Below, piece after piece: positions 32,231 through 41,509 of a DNA stretch of 64,000 nt (positions are counted from its first letter, which is position 1; every line of letters begins with the position of its first letter). Source of the DNA: Methylotenera_A sp046594915 (lineage in GTDB: Bacteria > Pseudomonadota > Gammaproteobacteria > Burkholderiales > Methylophilaceae); assembly GCA_046594915.1 (NCBI GenBank), contig JBKJRC010000006.1, positions 62,001 through 126,000 on the forward strand, given 5' to 3'. A model generated the notes under the pieces. The model saw nothing but the letters and a program-made list of their open reading frames with translations, made no database searches and was not told the DNA's origin. Made by a program: the position numbers and the translations under genes.

Positions 32231-34522
32231 TTAGAAATTGTAGATTAAGCTCGCGCGACCAGTAATTGGTGAACCGGGCGTAATGTTGTTGTTGTTATCC
32301 GCATACAAAACATATTCTTTATTGGTTAAGTTTTCTAAGTTAATCTGTAAGCGTAACTTTTCGCTTAATTTGCCATAAATTGCGGCATCATAACGCGTGT
32401 AGCCCGGTAATAAGCTACTTTCTGAAGCGGTTGGCAGTGCGGCATAACGGTCCGATGTGCTGACAATACCTAAAGCCACCGCCCACATATCGTTAATTTC
32501 ATATTTATTCCATAAAGACAAGGTGCGGTCAGGCGTTTGCGCCAACTTTGCACCTTTCAAAATCGCCTCATCGCCACTGCCTTGTTGCTTGGTAATTTCA
32601 CCATCTTGTAAAGCAATACCGCCAAACACACTCCATTTATCGGTGATGTTACCAGCAATGCCTAATTCAATCCCCTTGGTTTGCTGACCATCCACCAATA
32701 TTTGTTTGTTTGACGTACTATTCGGATCAGCAGCCAATACATTTTCACGATCCAGTTTATAAATGGCGGCGGTTAGTGCAAGATTTGGATTAACATCCCA
32801 CTTAGCTCCAATTTCATAGTTAATAAATTTTTCTGGTTTAAAGGTTGCAGTAGACACAGATAACGAAGTGAGTTGATCACCAGCGCGAGGTACATAAGCC
32901 ACACTGTAATTAGTGTAAATTGACACAGCTTCAACGGGTTTGAAAATCAAACCAGCACGAGGCGATAAAAAGCTATCCGTCACATTAATGTTGTCAGTCA
33001 CTGCATCATTTTGGTTTGTGTCTGAGCCACCGCGGCGGCTAGTGCCGTTAAAATCTGTAGTGAAACGATCGTGCCGCAAACCCACAATCGCTTGCCAATG
33101 CTCAGACAATTTAATTTGGTCTTGCGCGTATATGCCAATGACATTGATTGTAGAAGAATTATCCAGAAAACCATTGTTATCGTTTACAAAGTTTTTTCTA
33201 AAACTGACTGGTGTACTACCTGTATTAGACGAAGCATTCGCGTTTAAAGTCACTTCAGTGCCAGTGTCTGTAAAATTATTATTAAAGAAGGCAGCCAATA
33301 AAGAGTTGTCAGTTTCTTGCGTAGTAAGCTCTAAGCCTGTTAAAAGTTTATGCTCCACTGCACCCCAATGTGCCGTATAGGTTAAATCGGTTTGGTTAAT
33401 CAAGTTTTCACGTTGAGTTGTATCTCTGTAACCACGTACCGTAAAGTTGCCATCTGTTGCAATGGTGCTATCAGCAAATACATTTTGATAATACTTGTTA
33501 TAGTGGGCATAACGGGTGTTATTTTTAACCTCAATACCATTATCAAATGAATGTTCTATTGATGCGTTAATAGCCACCGTTTCAGTTTGCATCGGGCTTA
33601 AATCGGCATTTCCAAAAAATCGGTCCGAATTGCCAATTTCAAAAGGACGTCTATTAAATCTTGGCTCACCAGCCGCATTCTCTCTCGAAGGAACGCCACG
33701 ATCAGTGGTGTGTTTATCATTAAAGTATTCAGCGCTTAATACAATCTTGGTTTGGTCATCAGGCCGAATCGTGACGGTTGGCGTAATGCCAAAACGTTCC
33801 AAATCCACGCCATCGCGGTAGGAATCTGAATCTTCGTAAACCGCATTGACGCGAAAAGCCACTTCATCGTTAATCGCTTGACCATAATCGCCAACGATAC
33901 GTTTTTGATTATAAGCGCCGTAACTGGCAATCAATTCGCTAATCGGTGTCCAACCCGCTTGCTTGGTGATGCGATTAATGGCACCGCCCGCACCACCACG
34001 GCCAAATGCCATGCCGTTTGGGCCTTTTAGTACTTCTAGGCGGTCCGTATTATATAAATCGCGGTAAGTCTCAACGTCGTCGCGCAAGCCGTCAAGGAAA
34101 AAGTTAGCCGTGCTTGCATTGCCGCGAAAAATCACGTTATCTCGATTGCCTTCGCCTTGCGCTGCTTGCACGCCCGGCACATATTGCACCGCTTGTGAAA
34201 TACTTTGAATCGATTGATCTTTAATCAAATCTTGCGGTATGACTGTGATGGATTGTGGTGTATCGCGTAACTCGGTATCTGTTCTGGTAGAAGAGCTGCT
34301 TTTTTTAGCGTTGTAACCTTTTACCGGTTTTGTATCGTTAATACGCGCTGCATTCACGTCCACTTGCGGCAATTTAACTTCGCTGGTTTCAGCAAAAGCG
34401 GTGGTACCAGCCATTAAAATAATGCTGGTTAAAGCACTTTGAATCGCTAATTTAAGTGGTGCGATGCTAAGTGTATTTAAACTATTCTGTGCATTTTTTG
34501 TTGAAAAATCCGGCCGATTCAT
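32231..34522 (-). CDS. TonB-dependent siderophore receptor (second of tandem pair)
   Basis: This 763-residue paralogue matches its neighbour almost throughout the plug and the periplasmic turns. It differs in a few segments: 'LLAAFFNNNFTDTGTEV ... GFLDNSS' (about 33150-33300), 'RRGGSDTNQNDAVTDNIN' (about 33000-33050) and scattered loop residues, where it carries extra residues. Those segments are likely surface loops, so the two may bind different siderophores. The signal, plug and terminal Phe are intact. It has its own Fur-like box and terminator, so it is an independent unit. Confidence 0.93.
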   Translation of the reverse strand: MNRPDFSTKNAQNSLNTLSIAPLKLAIQSALTSIILMAGTTAFAETSEVKLPQVDVNAARINDTKPVKGYNAKKSSSSTRTDTELRDTPQSITVIPQDLIKDQSIQSISQAVQYVPGVQAAQGEGNRDNVIFRGNASTANFFLDGLRDDVETYRDLYNTDRLEVLKGPNGMAFGRGGAGGAINRITKQAGWTPISELIASYGAYNQKRIVGDYGQAINDEVAFRVNAVYEDSDSYRDGVDLERFGITPTVTIRPDDQTKIVLSAEYFNDKHTTDRGVPSRENAAGEPRFNRRPFEIGNSDRFFGNADLSPMQTETVAINASIEHSFDNGIEVKNNTRYAHYNKYYQNVFADSTIATDGNFTVRGYRDTTQRENLINQTDLTYTAHWGAVEHKLLTGLELTTQETDNSLLAAFFNNNFTDTGTEVTLNANASSNTGSTPVSFRKNFVNDNNGFLDNSSTINVIGIYAQDQIKLSEHWQAIVGLRHDRFTTDFNGTSRRGGSDTNQNDAVTDNINVTDSFLSPRAGLIFKPVEAVSIYTNYSVAYVPRAGDQLTSLSVSTATFKPEKFINYEIGAKWDVNPNLALTAAIYKLDRENVLAADPNSTSNKQILVDGQQTKGIELGIAGNITDKWSVFGGIALQDGEITKQQGSGDEAILKGAKLAQTPDRTLSLWNKYEINDMWAVALGIVSTSDRYAALPTASESSLLPGYTRYDAAIYGKLSEKLRLQINLENLTNKEYVLYADNNNNITPGSPITGRASLIYNF

Positions 34523-34576
34523 GTTGTTTCCTGATGTGTGGGTAATAAATTAGGTTGATCATCCGAATCTTAATAT

Positions 34577-34597
34577 AAATGAGAATCAATTTCAATT
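34577..34597 (-). promoter_or_regulatory. Fur-like box before the second receptor
   Basis: AAATGAGAATCAATTTCAAT; the upstream GAATCTTAAT and TAAATGAGAAT words are shared with the first receptor's promoter. Confidence 0.65.
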
Positions 34598-34636
34598 AAG
34601 ATAGTAAAGTACTGTTAAATTAACTTCACGCAGTGG

Positions 34637-35533
34637 TTAATTGTGCTGAAAAGTACTATTTTGACTGGGTATTTGCTGTATGTGCCAATGTGCGATTGCC
34701 CATCGCCATATTTCTTGCGGGCTAGCAAGTTGTAAATCTGGCGGTGTCTGTTGACCTAAAAAATTCAAAGCCTCGAATAACTGCAGCGTGGCCAATGCGA
34801 CATCTATAGGCTTGGCAAGCGTTTGTTTGCCCAGTTTTTCACCTGCTTGATTGCATGCAATTGGGATGTGTGCATAAATTGGCGTGGGCAAATTTAATTG
34901 CTGCTGCAGGTAAATTTGGCGTGGGGTGGAATTAAGTAAATCTGCGCCGCGCACCACATGCGTAATACCTTGTGCTGCATCATCAACCACTACGGCCAAT
35001 TGATAAGTAAACTACCCGTCAGCACGTTTTAATACAAAATCGCCAATCTCTGCCTGCACATTTTGACTAATTTTGCCTTGAATTACATCGTTAAAACGAA
35101 TATCGCGCGCATTGACTTTAATGCGCAAAGTACGTGCTGTGTGCGGTTTAAGCGGGTAGTGCAGGCAGGTTTTAGGATAAACGAAACCATCGATACCAAT
35201 TAAAAGTGAAGAATCCGCGATTTCTTTGCGCGTGCAAGTACACGGGTAAATAAGCGCTAAATTGTATAAATAGTCTAGCGCTTGCGCATAAACAAAATCG
35301 CGCTGGCTTTGGCGTAATATTTCGCCATCCCATTCAAAACCAAACGCAGTTAATTGATGCAAAATAGTATCGGCAGCACCCGCCACTTCGCGTGGTCGGT
35401 CTATATCTTCTAGTCGCAAAAGCCATTTACCTTGATTCGATTTTGCATCGCAATAACTGGCAACCGCTGCGACTAGCGAGCCAAAATGCAGCGGCCCTGT
35501 AGGTGAAGGAGCGAAGCGACCAATATAATGCAT
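34637..35533 (-). pseudogene. gluQ: Glutamyl-Q tRNA(Asp) synthetase, interrupted by an in-frame amber codon
   Basis: One continuous frame of 298 codons matches GluQ (YadB, 308 aa in E. coli). It has 'RFAPSPTGPLHFGSL' with the HIGH-like site, cysteines 'CTCTRKEI', 'DFVLKRADG', 'YQLAVVVDDAAQGITHVVRGADLL' and a degenerate KMSKS ('EKLGKQTLAKP'). Codon 174 is TAG (35014-35012), in the place where relatives have Leu ('RADGLFAYQLAVVVDD'). The two parts thus read as 173 and ~124 codons. TTG to TAG needs one substitution. GluQ puts glutamate on queuosine of tRNA(Asp). The gene may be newly dead, read through, or the base may be an error. DUF3301 lies just upstream. Confidence 0.88.
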
Positions 35534-35554
35534 GGCTGAAATAGATGAATTAAA

Positions 35555-35869
35555 TTAATGCATAGTTTGCACGTAAGGCGGAATATGCCAATTTTGCAAT
35601 TGCTTGCCCAATAATTGCAGGTTGCATTCCAGCCGTTCCACGCCATTGGCCGTCACTTCAAACGCATACAGCCTGATTAATTGTGCATGACCACGATTAT
35701 CTCGGCCTAATCGGATTTTGTTACAGGCAACTGTTTCGTCTAATAATTGCAGCTGATAACGGTTGGCCAATTCGCGGCCAAATGCAATGGCAATTTCACG
35801 TTTGGCGATGCTATCTTGCCAAAACCAGGCAGCAAACAGCATTAGTGCAAATAATATTAGCTCAAACAT
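35555..35869 (-). CDS. DUF3301 family protein
   Basis: The 104 residues have one N-terminal membrane helix (about 2-18, 'ELILFALMLFAAWFW'), then a small cytosolic or periplasmic domain with 'VACNKIRLGRDNRG' and 'RLYAFEVTANGVERL', the usual DUF3301 pattern. Function is unknown. It lies 21 bases before gluQ, which it often neighbours in proteobacteria (general impression), and is probably cotranscribed with it. Confidence 0.83.
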   Translation of the reverse strand: MFELILFALMLFAAWFWQDSIAKREIAIAFGRELANRYQLQLLDETVACNKIRLGRDNRGHAQLIRLYAFEVTANGVERLECNLQLLGKQLQNWHIPPYVQTMH

Positions 35870-36016
35870 GGGTTAACTTTTTAAATGAAGATGAATGGTT
35901 GGGTTAAATACACGGTGATTGTGTTTAAACTAATATGCGTTATTGATGTTAATTTTCAATAGATTATGCAGTAGAATTAAATAATAGTTTAACTAACTCC
36001 ACAAAACTAGCAATTT

Positions 36017-36685
36017 ATGATGATTCAGCCACGTGAACAACAAGCCCTTGAAGTATATTTTAAGCTATTAACTGTTAAAGGTTTTGGGCAAGAAACGTTT
36101 GTGCAGCGCACCAGTTTTTTAAATAAATTACTGCCTTTGCTGGCGCACAAGGAAATCGGTGAATACCGTTTAGCAATTGAAGCGGTAATGGATTCGGTGC
36201 CAGAGAGCGATTGGCCAGAAGGGTTAGTGATTGCGCGCGAATATTATCCATTTTGGATCAATGATTTAAAAGCCGTTGCGCAATTTAGCAAAAACGTGAC
36301 AACAAATCAGCTGCCAATCGACTGGAAACCAGTAGAAGTCAGCTTGAGTAGCTTGTGGCATAACATTGACCAGGAAAAATTCTCAACTACCGATACTTGG
36401 GCATTAAAAGCCTACACAAAAGCCTTGCGCGACGAAAATGCCGCGCAGACACTAATTGAAACACGCTTAAAGCTAGCCAAAGTTTTGCTGGTGCGCTTAA
36501 AAGATGCGCCGGATAAAAGCAATAAAACGTATCGCACAACGGTGGACGCTACTTTGCCATTGTTTGAAGTGAAAAAAAATAGACGTTTATTTTTGGTGGT
36601 GGTACGCGAATTTTTTCATTTTTGGTCTGGAAATCCAGAGGCAGCGAAGTACATTTTAAATGTGAATACAGTCAGCATGTTGTAG
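36017..36685 (+). CDS. Conserved hypothetical protein (222 aa)
   Basis: No domain is firmly recognised. The protein is soluble and helical. It opens 'QQALEVYFKLLTVKGFGQETFVQR' and closes 'RRLFLVVVREFFHFWSGNPEAAKY'. Tryptophans are conserved-looking ('SDWPEGLVIAREYYPFWINDL'). No signal peptide or membrane segment is seen. It is monocistronic between divergent DUF3301/gluQ and the amt promoter. Codon use is like that of its neighbours, so it is probably native. Confidence 0.72.
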   Translation: MMIQPREQQALEVYFKLLTVKGFGQETFVQRTSFLNKLLPLLAHKEIGEYRLAIEAVMDSVPESDWPEGLVIAREYYPFWINDLKAVAQFSKNVTTNQLPIDWKPVEVSLSSLWHNIDQEKFSTTDTWALKAYTKALRDENAAQTLIETRLKLAKVLLVRLKDAPDKSNKTYRTTVDATLPLFEVKKNRRLFLVVVREFFHFWSGNPEAAKYILNVNTVSML

Positions 36686-36790
36686 CTCGTTTTTTTGCAC
36701 ACGATATTTTTGCATATTACAATTTTCCGCCCATTACTATTTTATGCACATCACAATTTACGCCCATAAACGGTGCTATAAAATGTGCAT

Positions 36791-36807
36791 TGCACTAATT
36801 ATGTGCA
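36791..36807 (+). promoter_or_regulatory. NtrC-type site before amt
   Basis: TGCAC-TAATTAT-GTGCA is a perfect dyad with the 5-7-5 spacing of NtrC sites. Its centre lies about 86 bases before the predicted start point of the sigma-54 promoter. Confidence 0.75.
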
Positions 36808-36858
36808 TATAGTGGATTTTCCTCCAAAAAAACTTGTTAATAATCAAGTGCCTTGTCA

Positions 36859-36874
36859 TGGCTTAATTATTGCT
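36859..36874 (+). promoter_or_regulatory. Sigma-54 (RpoN) promoter of amt
   Basis: TGGCTTAATTATTGCT has the invariant GG (36860-36861) and GC (36872-36873) exactly ten bases apart. Transcription would begin near 36885, before the amt start. This rules out the upstream in-frame ATG/start at 36853. Confidence 0.72.
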
Positions 36875-36930
36875 TTAAATGCCCTGTTTTTTGCAATTTA
36901 CAACAACAATGGATTAAATTGGGGATGAAA

Positions 36931-38121
36931 ATGGAAGCACTCGTTTCGGCGAATGATGTTTTATTTGTATTGCTAGGCGCGATTATGGTGCTGGCGATGC
37001 ATGCAGGTTTTGCCTTTTTAGAAGTGGGCACAGTACGCAGTAAAAACCAAGTGAATGCTTTGGTTAAAATTATGGTGGATTTTTCAATTTCTACCATCGC
37101 GTATTTCTTTATTGGCTACAGCATTGCTTACGGCGTCAGTTTTTACAGCGGTGCAGAAATATTAGCCGCCAAAAACGGCTATGAATTAGTGAAGTTCTTT
37201 TTCTTGTTAACTTTTGCAGCAGCTATTCCTGCCATTGTTTCTGGTGGCATTGCAGAACGCGCCAAATTTAACCCGCAAGTGGCTGCCACTTTTTTAATCG
37301 TCGGCTTTGTTTACCCATTTTTTGAAGGTATCGCCTGGAATAATCATTATGGTTTTCAAGAATGGTTATTAGTCAGTTTTGGTGCTAAGTTTCACGATTT
37401 TGCCGGCTCTGTTGTAGTGCATGCAATGGGCGGCTGGATTGCATTAGCTGCAGTTATTCTGTTAGGCGCTCGCAACGGGCGTTATGGCAAAGATGGCCGT
37501 TTGCACGCTTATCCGCCTTCCAATATTCCCTTTTTAGCCTTAGGGGCGTGGATTCTTACCGTTGGCTGGTTTGGCTTTAATGTGATGTCGGCGCAAGCAG
37601 TGCAGGGCATTTCTGGTTTGGTAGCGGTTAACTCATTAATGGCGTTGGTTGGCGGTACGCTAGCTGCATTGTTAATCGGTAAAAATGACCCAGGGTTTGT
37701 GCATAACGGCCCACTGGCTGGTTTGGTGGCAGTATGCGCTGGCTCAGATGTGATGCATCCGCTGGGCGCGTTGGCAACAGGCGTAGTAGCTGGTGGCCTG
37801 TTTGTGTGGGCGTTTAACTTAACGCAAAATCGCTTAAAAATTGACGATGTATTAGGCGTTTGGCCATTGCACGGATTATGTGGCGCATGGGGCGGTTTGG
37901 CGGCTGGTATTTTTGGTGCAAAAACGTTGGGCGGTCTGGGCGGTGTGAGCTTTGTCTCGCAATTAATCGGCACGAGTTTGGGCGTATTAATCGCGTTAAC
38001 TGGCGGTTTAATTGTCTATGGCGGACTTAAAAAAATAAGCGGAATCCGCATGAGCGCTGAAGAAGAATATGATGGAGCGGATTTAAGCATCCATAAGATC
38101 GGCGCCACCGCCGATGATTAA
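36931..38121 (+). CDS. amt: Ammonium transporter (Amt/MEP family)
   Basis: The start at 36931 has GGGGA six bases upstream; ATG at 36925 is a near alternative. About eleven membrane helices follow. The twin-histidine pore is present: 'FAGSVVVHAMGGW' and 'VWPLHGLCGAWGG'. The family words 'GGIAERAKF', 'NPGFVHNGPLAG'-like 'DPGFVHNGPLAG' and 'WNNHYGFQEWL' are there. The C-terminal tail (~35 residues) is short and would dock GlnK, which is not nearby. Nitrogen control through NtrC and sigma-54 is visible upstream. Length is 396 aa. Confidence 0.93.
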   Translation: MEALVSANDVLFVLLGAIMVLAMHAGFAFLEVGTVRSKNQVNALVKIMVDFSISTIAYFFIGYSIAYGVSFYSGAEILAAKNGYELVKFFFLLTFAAAIPAIVSGGIAERAKFNPQVAATFLIVGFVYPFFEGIAWNNHYGFQEWLLVSFGAKFHDFAGSVVVHAMGGWIALAAVILLGARNGRYGKDGRLHAYPPSNIPFLALGAWILTVGWFGFNVMSAQAVQGISGLVAVNSLMALVGGTLAALLIGKNDPGFVHNGPLAGLVAVCAGSDVMHPLGALATGVVAGGLFVWAFNLTQNRLKIDDVLGVWPLHGLCGAWGGLAAGIFGAKTLGGLGGVSFVSQLIGTSLGVLIALTGGLIVYGGLKKISGIRMSAEEEYDGADLSIHKIGATADD

Positions 38122-38155
38122 ATAGTTAGCGCCACCGCCGATGATTAAATAATTG
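38102..38155. repeat. 27-bp tandem duplication across the amt stop codon
   Basis: GCGCCACCGCCGATGATTAA with a few following bases is repeated immediately (38102-38128, 38129-38155; 24 of the first 25 bases identical). It duplicates the last codons and stop of amt, so readthrough would simply repeat ATADD. Confidence 0.85.
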
Positions 38156-38261
38156 CCATTACTACTGACGATTCCCATAATGACTAATTGAGAGTCAAAG
38201 CAGTTAACCAATTAATCGACATAAATTTTATGACTAAATAAACGTCATGCTAAAATAAAGC

Positions 38262-38978
38262 ATGGCGTTTTTTCATGTAATTATTCCCGCAGCGGGCGTT
38301 GGCAACCGCATGGCAAACGTATTGCCTAAGCAATACATTGCACTGGGCGGCAAGCCGATGATTTCACACAGTATTCAAGTTTTTTTCAATCATCCGCATA
38401 TTGCGGCGATTCATGTTGCATTAAATCCTGAAGATGATTTTTGGCGCAGTTTAACGCTAGAGCCAGAAAGCCGCTTGCATTTGCATTACACCGGTGGCAA
38501 TACCAGAGCCGAAACCGTGTTAAATACCTTGCATGCGATTGAAGCAAAATTAAATGCAGATGACTGGATTTTAGTGCATGATGCCGCGCGGCCTGGCTTG
38601 ACGCATACTTTATTGGATGCGCTCATTAATCGTTTAGAAAATGATGCAGTGGGCGGATTGCTGGCGTTGCCAGTGACAGATACTTTAAAAAAATCGGCGG
38701 CAGATAATCTGGTTGAAAAGACCATTGCACGCGCCGATTTATGGCAAGCGCAAACGCCGCAAATGTTTCGATTTTCTACCCTAAAAAATGCGTTAACTCA
38801 GTTTGGCAAAAGCGTTACCGACGAAGCGGAAGCGATTGAAGCGCTGGGTTTAAAACCAACATTAGTGCAAGGCGAATTGCGCAATTTAAAAGTGACTTAT
38901 CCGCAAGATTTGATCTTGCTACAGGCTTTGTTTGAAAGTGAACATAAAGAATTAATCGCGCAAAAGGAAAAAGCATGA
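38262..38978 (+). CDS. ispD: 2-C-methyl-D-erythritol 4-phosphate cytidylyltransferase
   Basis: IspD makes CDP-methylerythritol in the MEP isoprenoid pathway. The 238 residues have 'IIPAAGVGNRMANVLPKQYIALGGKPM' (CTP loop), 'VHDAARPGL', 'PVTDTLKKS' and 'AQTPQMFRFSTL', all standard. It overlaps ispF by four bases (ATGA), so the two are translationally coupled. Confidence 0.96.
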   Translation: MAFFHVIIPAAGVGNRMANVLPKQYIALGGKPMISHSIQVFFNHPHIAAIHVALNPEDDFWRSLTLEPESRLHLHYTGGNTRAETVLNTLHAIEAKLNADDWILVHDAARPGLTHTLLDALINRLENDAVGGLLALPVTDTLKKSAADNLVEKTIARADLWQAQTPQMFRFSTLKNALTQFGKSVTDEAEAIEALGLKPTLVQGELRNLKVTYPQDLILLQALFESEHKELIAQKEKA

Positions 38979-39451
38979 TTCGCATTGGCCACGGTTTTGA
39001 TGTGCACGTGCTGATCGCTGGGCGAAAATGCATCATTGGCGGCATCCATATTCCGCATGAAAAAGGTTTGGACGGCCATTCAGACGCCGATGTTTTATTG
39101 CATGCAATTTGCGATGCGTTATTGGGCGCAGCAGCGTTGGGCGATATCGGCAAGCACTTTCCGCCAAGTGATCACACTTATAAAAATGCAGATTCGCGCC
39201 AATTATTGCGTCATGTGATTGCTTTGCTAACAGCTAAAAACTACGCAGTGAATAACATTGATGCCACGGTGATTTGCGAGGCGCCCAAGCTTTCACCTTA
39301 CACCGCACAAATGTGCGCCAATATTGCGGCCGATTGCCAAATTGAGCTTAGCCAAGTCAATGTAAAAGCTACCACGACTGAAAAGCTTGGTTTTACTGGG
39401 CGCGGCGAGGGCATTGCCGCAGAAGCGGTTTGTACGCTGATCTGTATTTAA
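38975..39451 (+). CDS. ispF: 2-C-methyl-D-erythritol 2,4-cyclodiphosphate synthase
   Basis: IspF cyclises CDP-methylerythritol 2-phosphate. The 158 residues show 'RIGHGFDVHVL' (zinc Asp and His), 'GLDGHSDADVLLHAICDALLGA', 'DIGKHFPPSD' and 'KATTTEKLGFTGRGEGIAAEAV'. It is coupled to ispD. The intermediate kinase ispE lies elsewhere. Confidence 0.97.
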   Translation: MIRIGHGFDVHVLIAGRKCIIGGIHIPHEKGLDGHSDADVLLHAICDALLGAAALGDIGKHFPPSDHTYKNADSRQLLRHVIALLTAKNYAVNNIDATVICEAPKLSPYTAQMCANIAADCQIELSQVNVKATTTEKLGFTGRGEGIAAEAVCTLICI

Positions 39452-39664
39452 AATAGATTGGTGCAGCACAAGATTTTGCTGTCATTTATATTGTTAAGTA
39501 TTTGCATATTTTTGTATTTAGTTGATTTTTAAACAATTACTAGCCAATTAGATGCAACAAAAGCCACTTTTAACCATCCTAATTGGCACAAGTTAACCCT
39601 CAAAAATGATTAAAAACGGTAACAATCAGATTCACCTAAAATCACACTAAAAAGTAAAAAATGC

Positions 39665-41509
39665 ATGTTTAAATGGTTCGAACAACTTAGCTCACCTTTT
39701 TCTGAGCGCTTAATCACCACGCCACCGCAAAATTTTTGGCAGTTTGCGTGGGGCTGTACGCAAGGTTTTCGTCCTTATTTAGCTGGTATGACCATATTCA
39801 CGGGGCTGATAGCCGCTTTTGAAGCCTTGCTATTCGCCATGATGGGTAAAGTGGTCGATTGGCTGGGCAGCATCCCAGCAGGCCAACTTTGGGCGCGCGA
39901 AGGTGAGCATCTCATCTGGCTATCTGTGATTCTGATGTTTAGTGTGATATTTATTGCACTGCAAACCTTATTTAAGCATCAAACGTTGGCAGGCAATTTT
40001 CCCATGCGCATGCGCTGGAATTTTCATCGATTAATGCTCAATCAAAGCATGAGTTTTTATCAGGATGAATTTGCTGGCCGCGTTTCGGCAAAGGTAATGC
40101 AAACCGCGCTGGCGGTGCGCGATGTGTGGTTTATTGTCGCGGATATCATGGTGTATGTTGTCGTGTATTTCAGCAGTATGGTCGCCATTGTTGGTTTTTT
40201 TAACCCGTTGATTATGCTGCCATTTCTGGTTTGGTTAGCGGCTTATATCTTGTCGCTCAGTTATTTTGTGCCGCGTTTAAGCAAGGTTTCGCAAAATCAG
40301 GCCGATGCGCGCAGCTTGATGGCAGGCCGCATCACCGACGCTTACACCAATATCAGCACAGTTAAACTGTTTTCACACGCAGGGCGCGAGGCGGGTTATG
40401 CAAAATCGGCCATGCATGAATTTTTAGGCACAGTACATGGCCAAATGCGCTTGGTTAGCCAAGTAGAAATCGTCAATCACCTATTGAATATGTTGTTGAT
40501 TATTAGCACAGGCTTATTGGCTCTATGGTTATGGAGTAGGGGCGAAGTAACCGTTGGTGGTGTTGCTGCAGCAACCGCCATGGCATTACGCCTAAACGGC
40601 GTTTCGCATTGGGTGATGTGGGAAATGACATCGCTGTATGAGCAAATCGGCACGGTGCAAGATGGCATTAACACGCTGACCACGCAGAATAATATTGTCG
40701 ATGCGACTGATGCCAAACCATTAATCGTTAAACAAGGCGAAGTGAAATTTGATACGGTGGATTTTGGATATAACAGCGAAAAGCAAACGACTGATAAAAA
40801 AACCGTATTAAAAGCGCTTAACTTAACCATTAAATCAGGTGAAAAAGTCGGCTTGGTAGGGCGCTCAGGCGCAGGAAAATCTACTATTGTGAATTTGTTG
40901 TTGCGCTTTTATGAGGTAGAAAACGGTACGATTTTAATTGATAATCAGAACATCAATTCAGTCACACAAAACAGCCTGCGCGCTAGCATCGGCATGGTCA
41001 CGCAAGATACGTCATTGCTGCACCGCAGCGTACGCGACAATATTTTGTACGGCCGCCCCGATGCCACAGAAGCCGAAATGATTGCCGCTGCTAAACGCGC
41101 AGAAGCGCACCAATTTATACTCAATTTAAGCGATGCAAAAGGCCGCACTGGGTACGACGCACATGTGGGTGAGCGCGGCGTCAAGCTTTCTGGCGGGCAA
41201 CGCCAACGCATCGCCATTGCACGCGTGATGCTGAAAGATGCGCCAATTCTATTATTGGATGAAGCGACCAGCGCACTGGATAGTGAAGTGGAAACGGTGA
41301 TTCAAGCGAGCCTTTATAATTTGATGCAAGGTAAAACGGTGGTCGCAATCGCGCATAGGCTTTCAACGATTGCGGCGATGGATAAATTGATTGTGTTGGA
41401 TAATGGCAATATAGTTGAGCAGGGTAGCCATGCCGAATTGCTAAAATTAGGCGGCTTATATGCAAGCCTGTGGGCGCATCAAAGTGGTGGTTTCTTGGGT
41501 GAGCAATAA
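39665..41509 (+). CDS. ABC transporter, fused permease and ATPase (exporter type)
   Basis: Residues ~1-330 have six membrane helices; residues ~365-610 have an ATPase with Walker A 'GRSGAGKST' (about 398), signature 'LSGGQRQRIAIARV' (about 507) and Walker B 'ILLLDEATSALD'. This is the half-transporter exporter class (MsbA/heme- or lipid-linked); the substrate cannot be told. Homodimer is expected. It has no partner gene; 200 bases separate it from ispF. Confidence 0.92.
   Translation: MFKWFEQLSSPFSERLITTPPQNFWQFAWGCTQGFRPYLAGMTIFTGLIAAFEALLFAMMGKVVDWLGSIPAGQLWAREGEHLIWLSVILMFSVIFIALQTLFKHQTLAGNFPMRMRWNFHRLMLNQSMSFYQDEFAGRVSAKVMQTALAVRDVWFIVADIMVYVVVYFSSMVAIVGFFNPLIMLPFLVWLAAYILSLSYFVPRLSKVSQNQADARSLMAGRITDAYTNISTVKLFSHAGREAGYAKSAMHEFLGTVHGQMRLVSQVEIVNHLLNMLLIISTGLLALWLWSRGEVTVGGVAAATAMALRLNGVSHWVMWEMTSLYEQIGTVQDGINTLTTQNNIVDATDAKPLIVKQGEVKFDTVDFGYNSEKQTTDKKTVLKALNLTIKSGEKVGLVGRSGAGKSTIVNLLLRFYEVENGTILIDNQNINSVTQNSLRASIGMVTQDTSLLHRSVRDNILYGRPDATEAEMIAAAKRAEAHQFILNLSDAKGRTGYDAHVGERGVKLSGGQRQRIAIARVMLKDAPILLLDEATSALDSEVETVIQASLYNLMQGKTVVAIAHRLSTIAAMDKLIVLDNGNIVEQGSHAELLKLGGLYASLWAHQSGGFLGEQ

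Noticed and set aside
34637..35533. Two separate genes, one for each half of GluQ
   Set aside because: Both halves are in the same frame and together match one family protein of normal length; only one stop codon separates them.
36853..36930. Upstream start for amt adding 26 residues
   Set aside because: The added residues are not conserved, and the sigma-54 promoter overlaps them, so the transcript would begin after this start.
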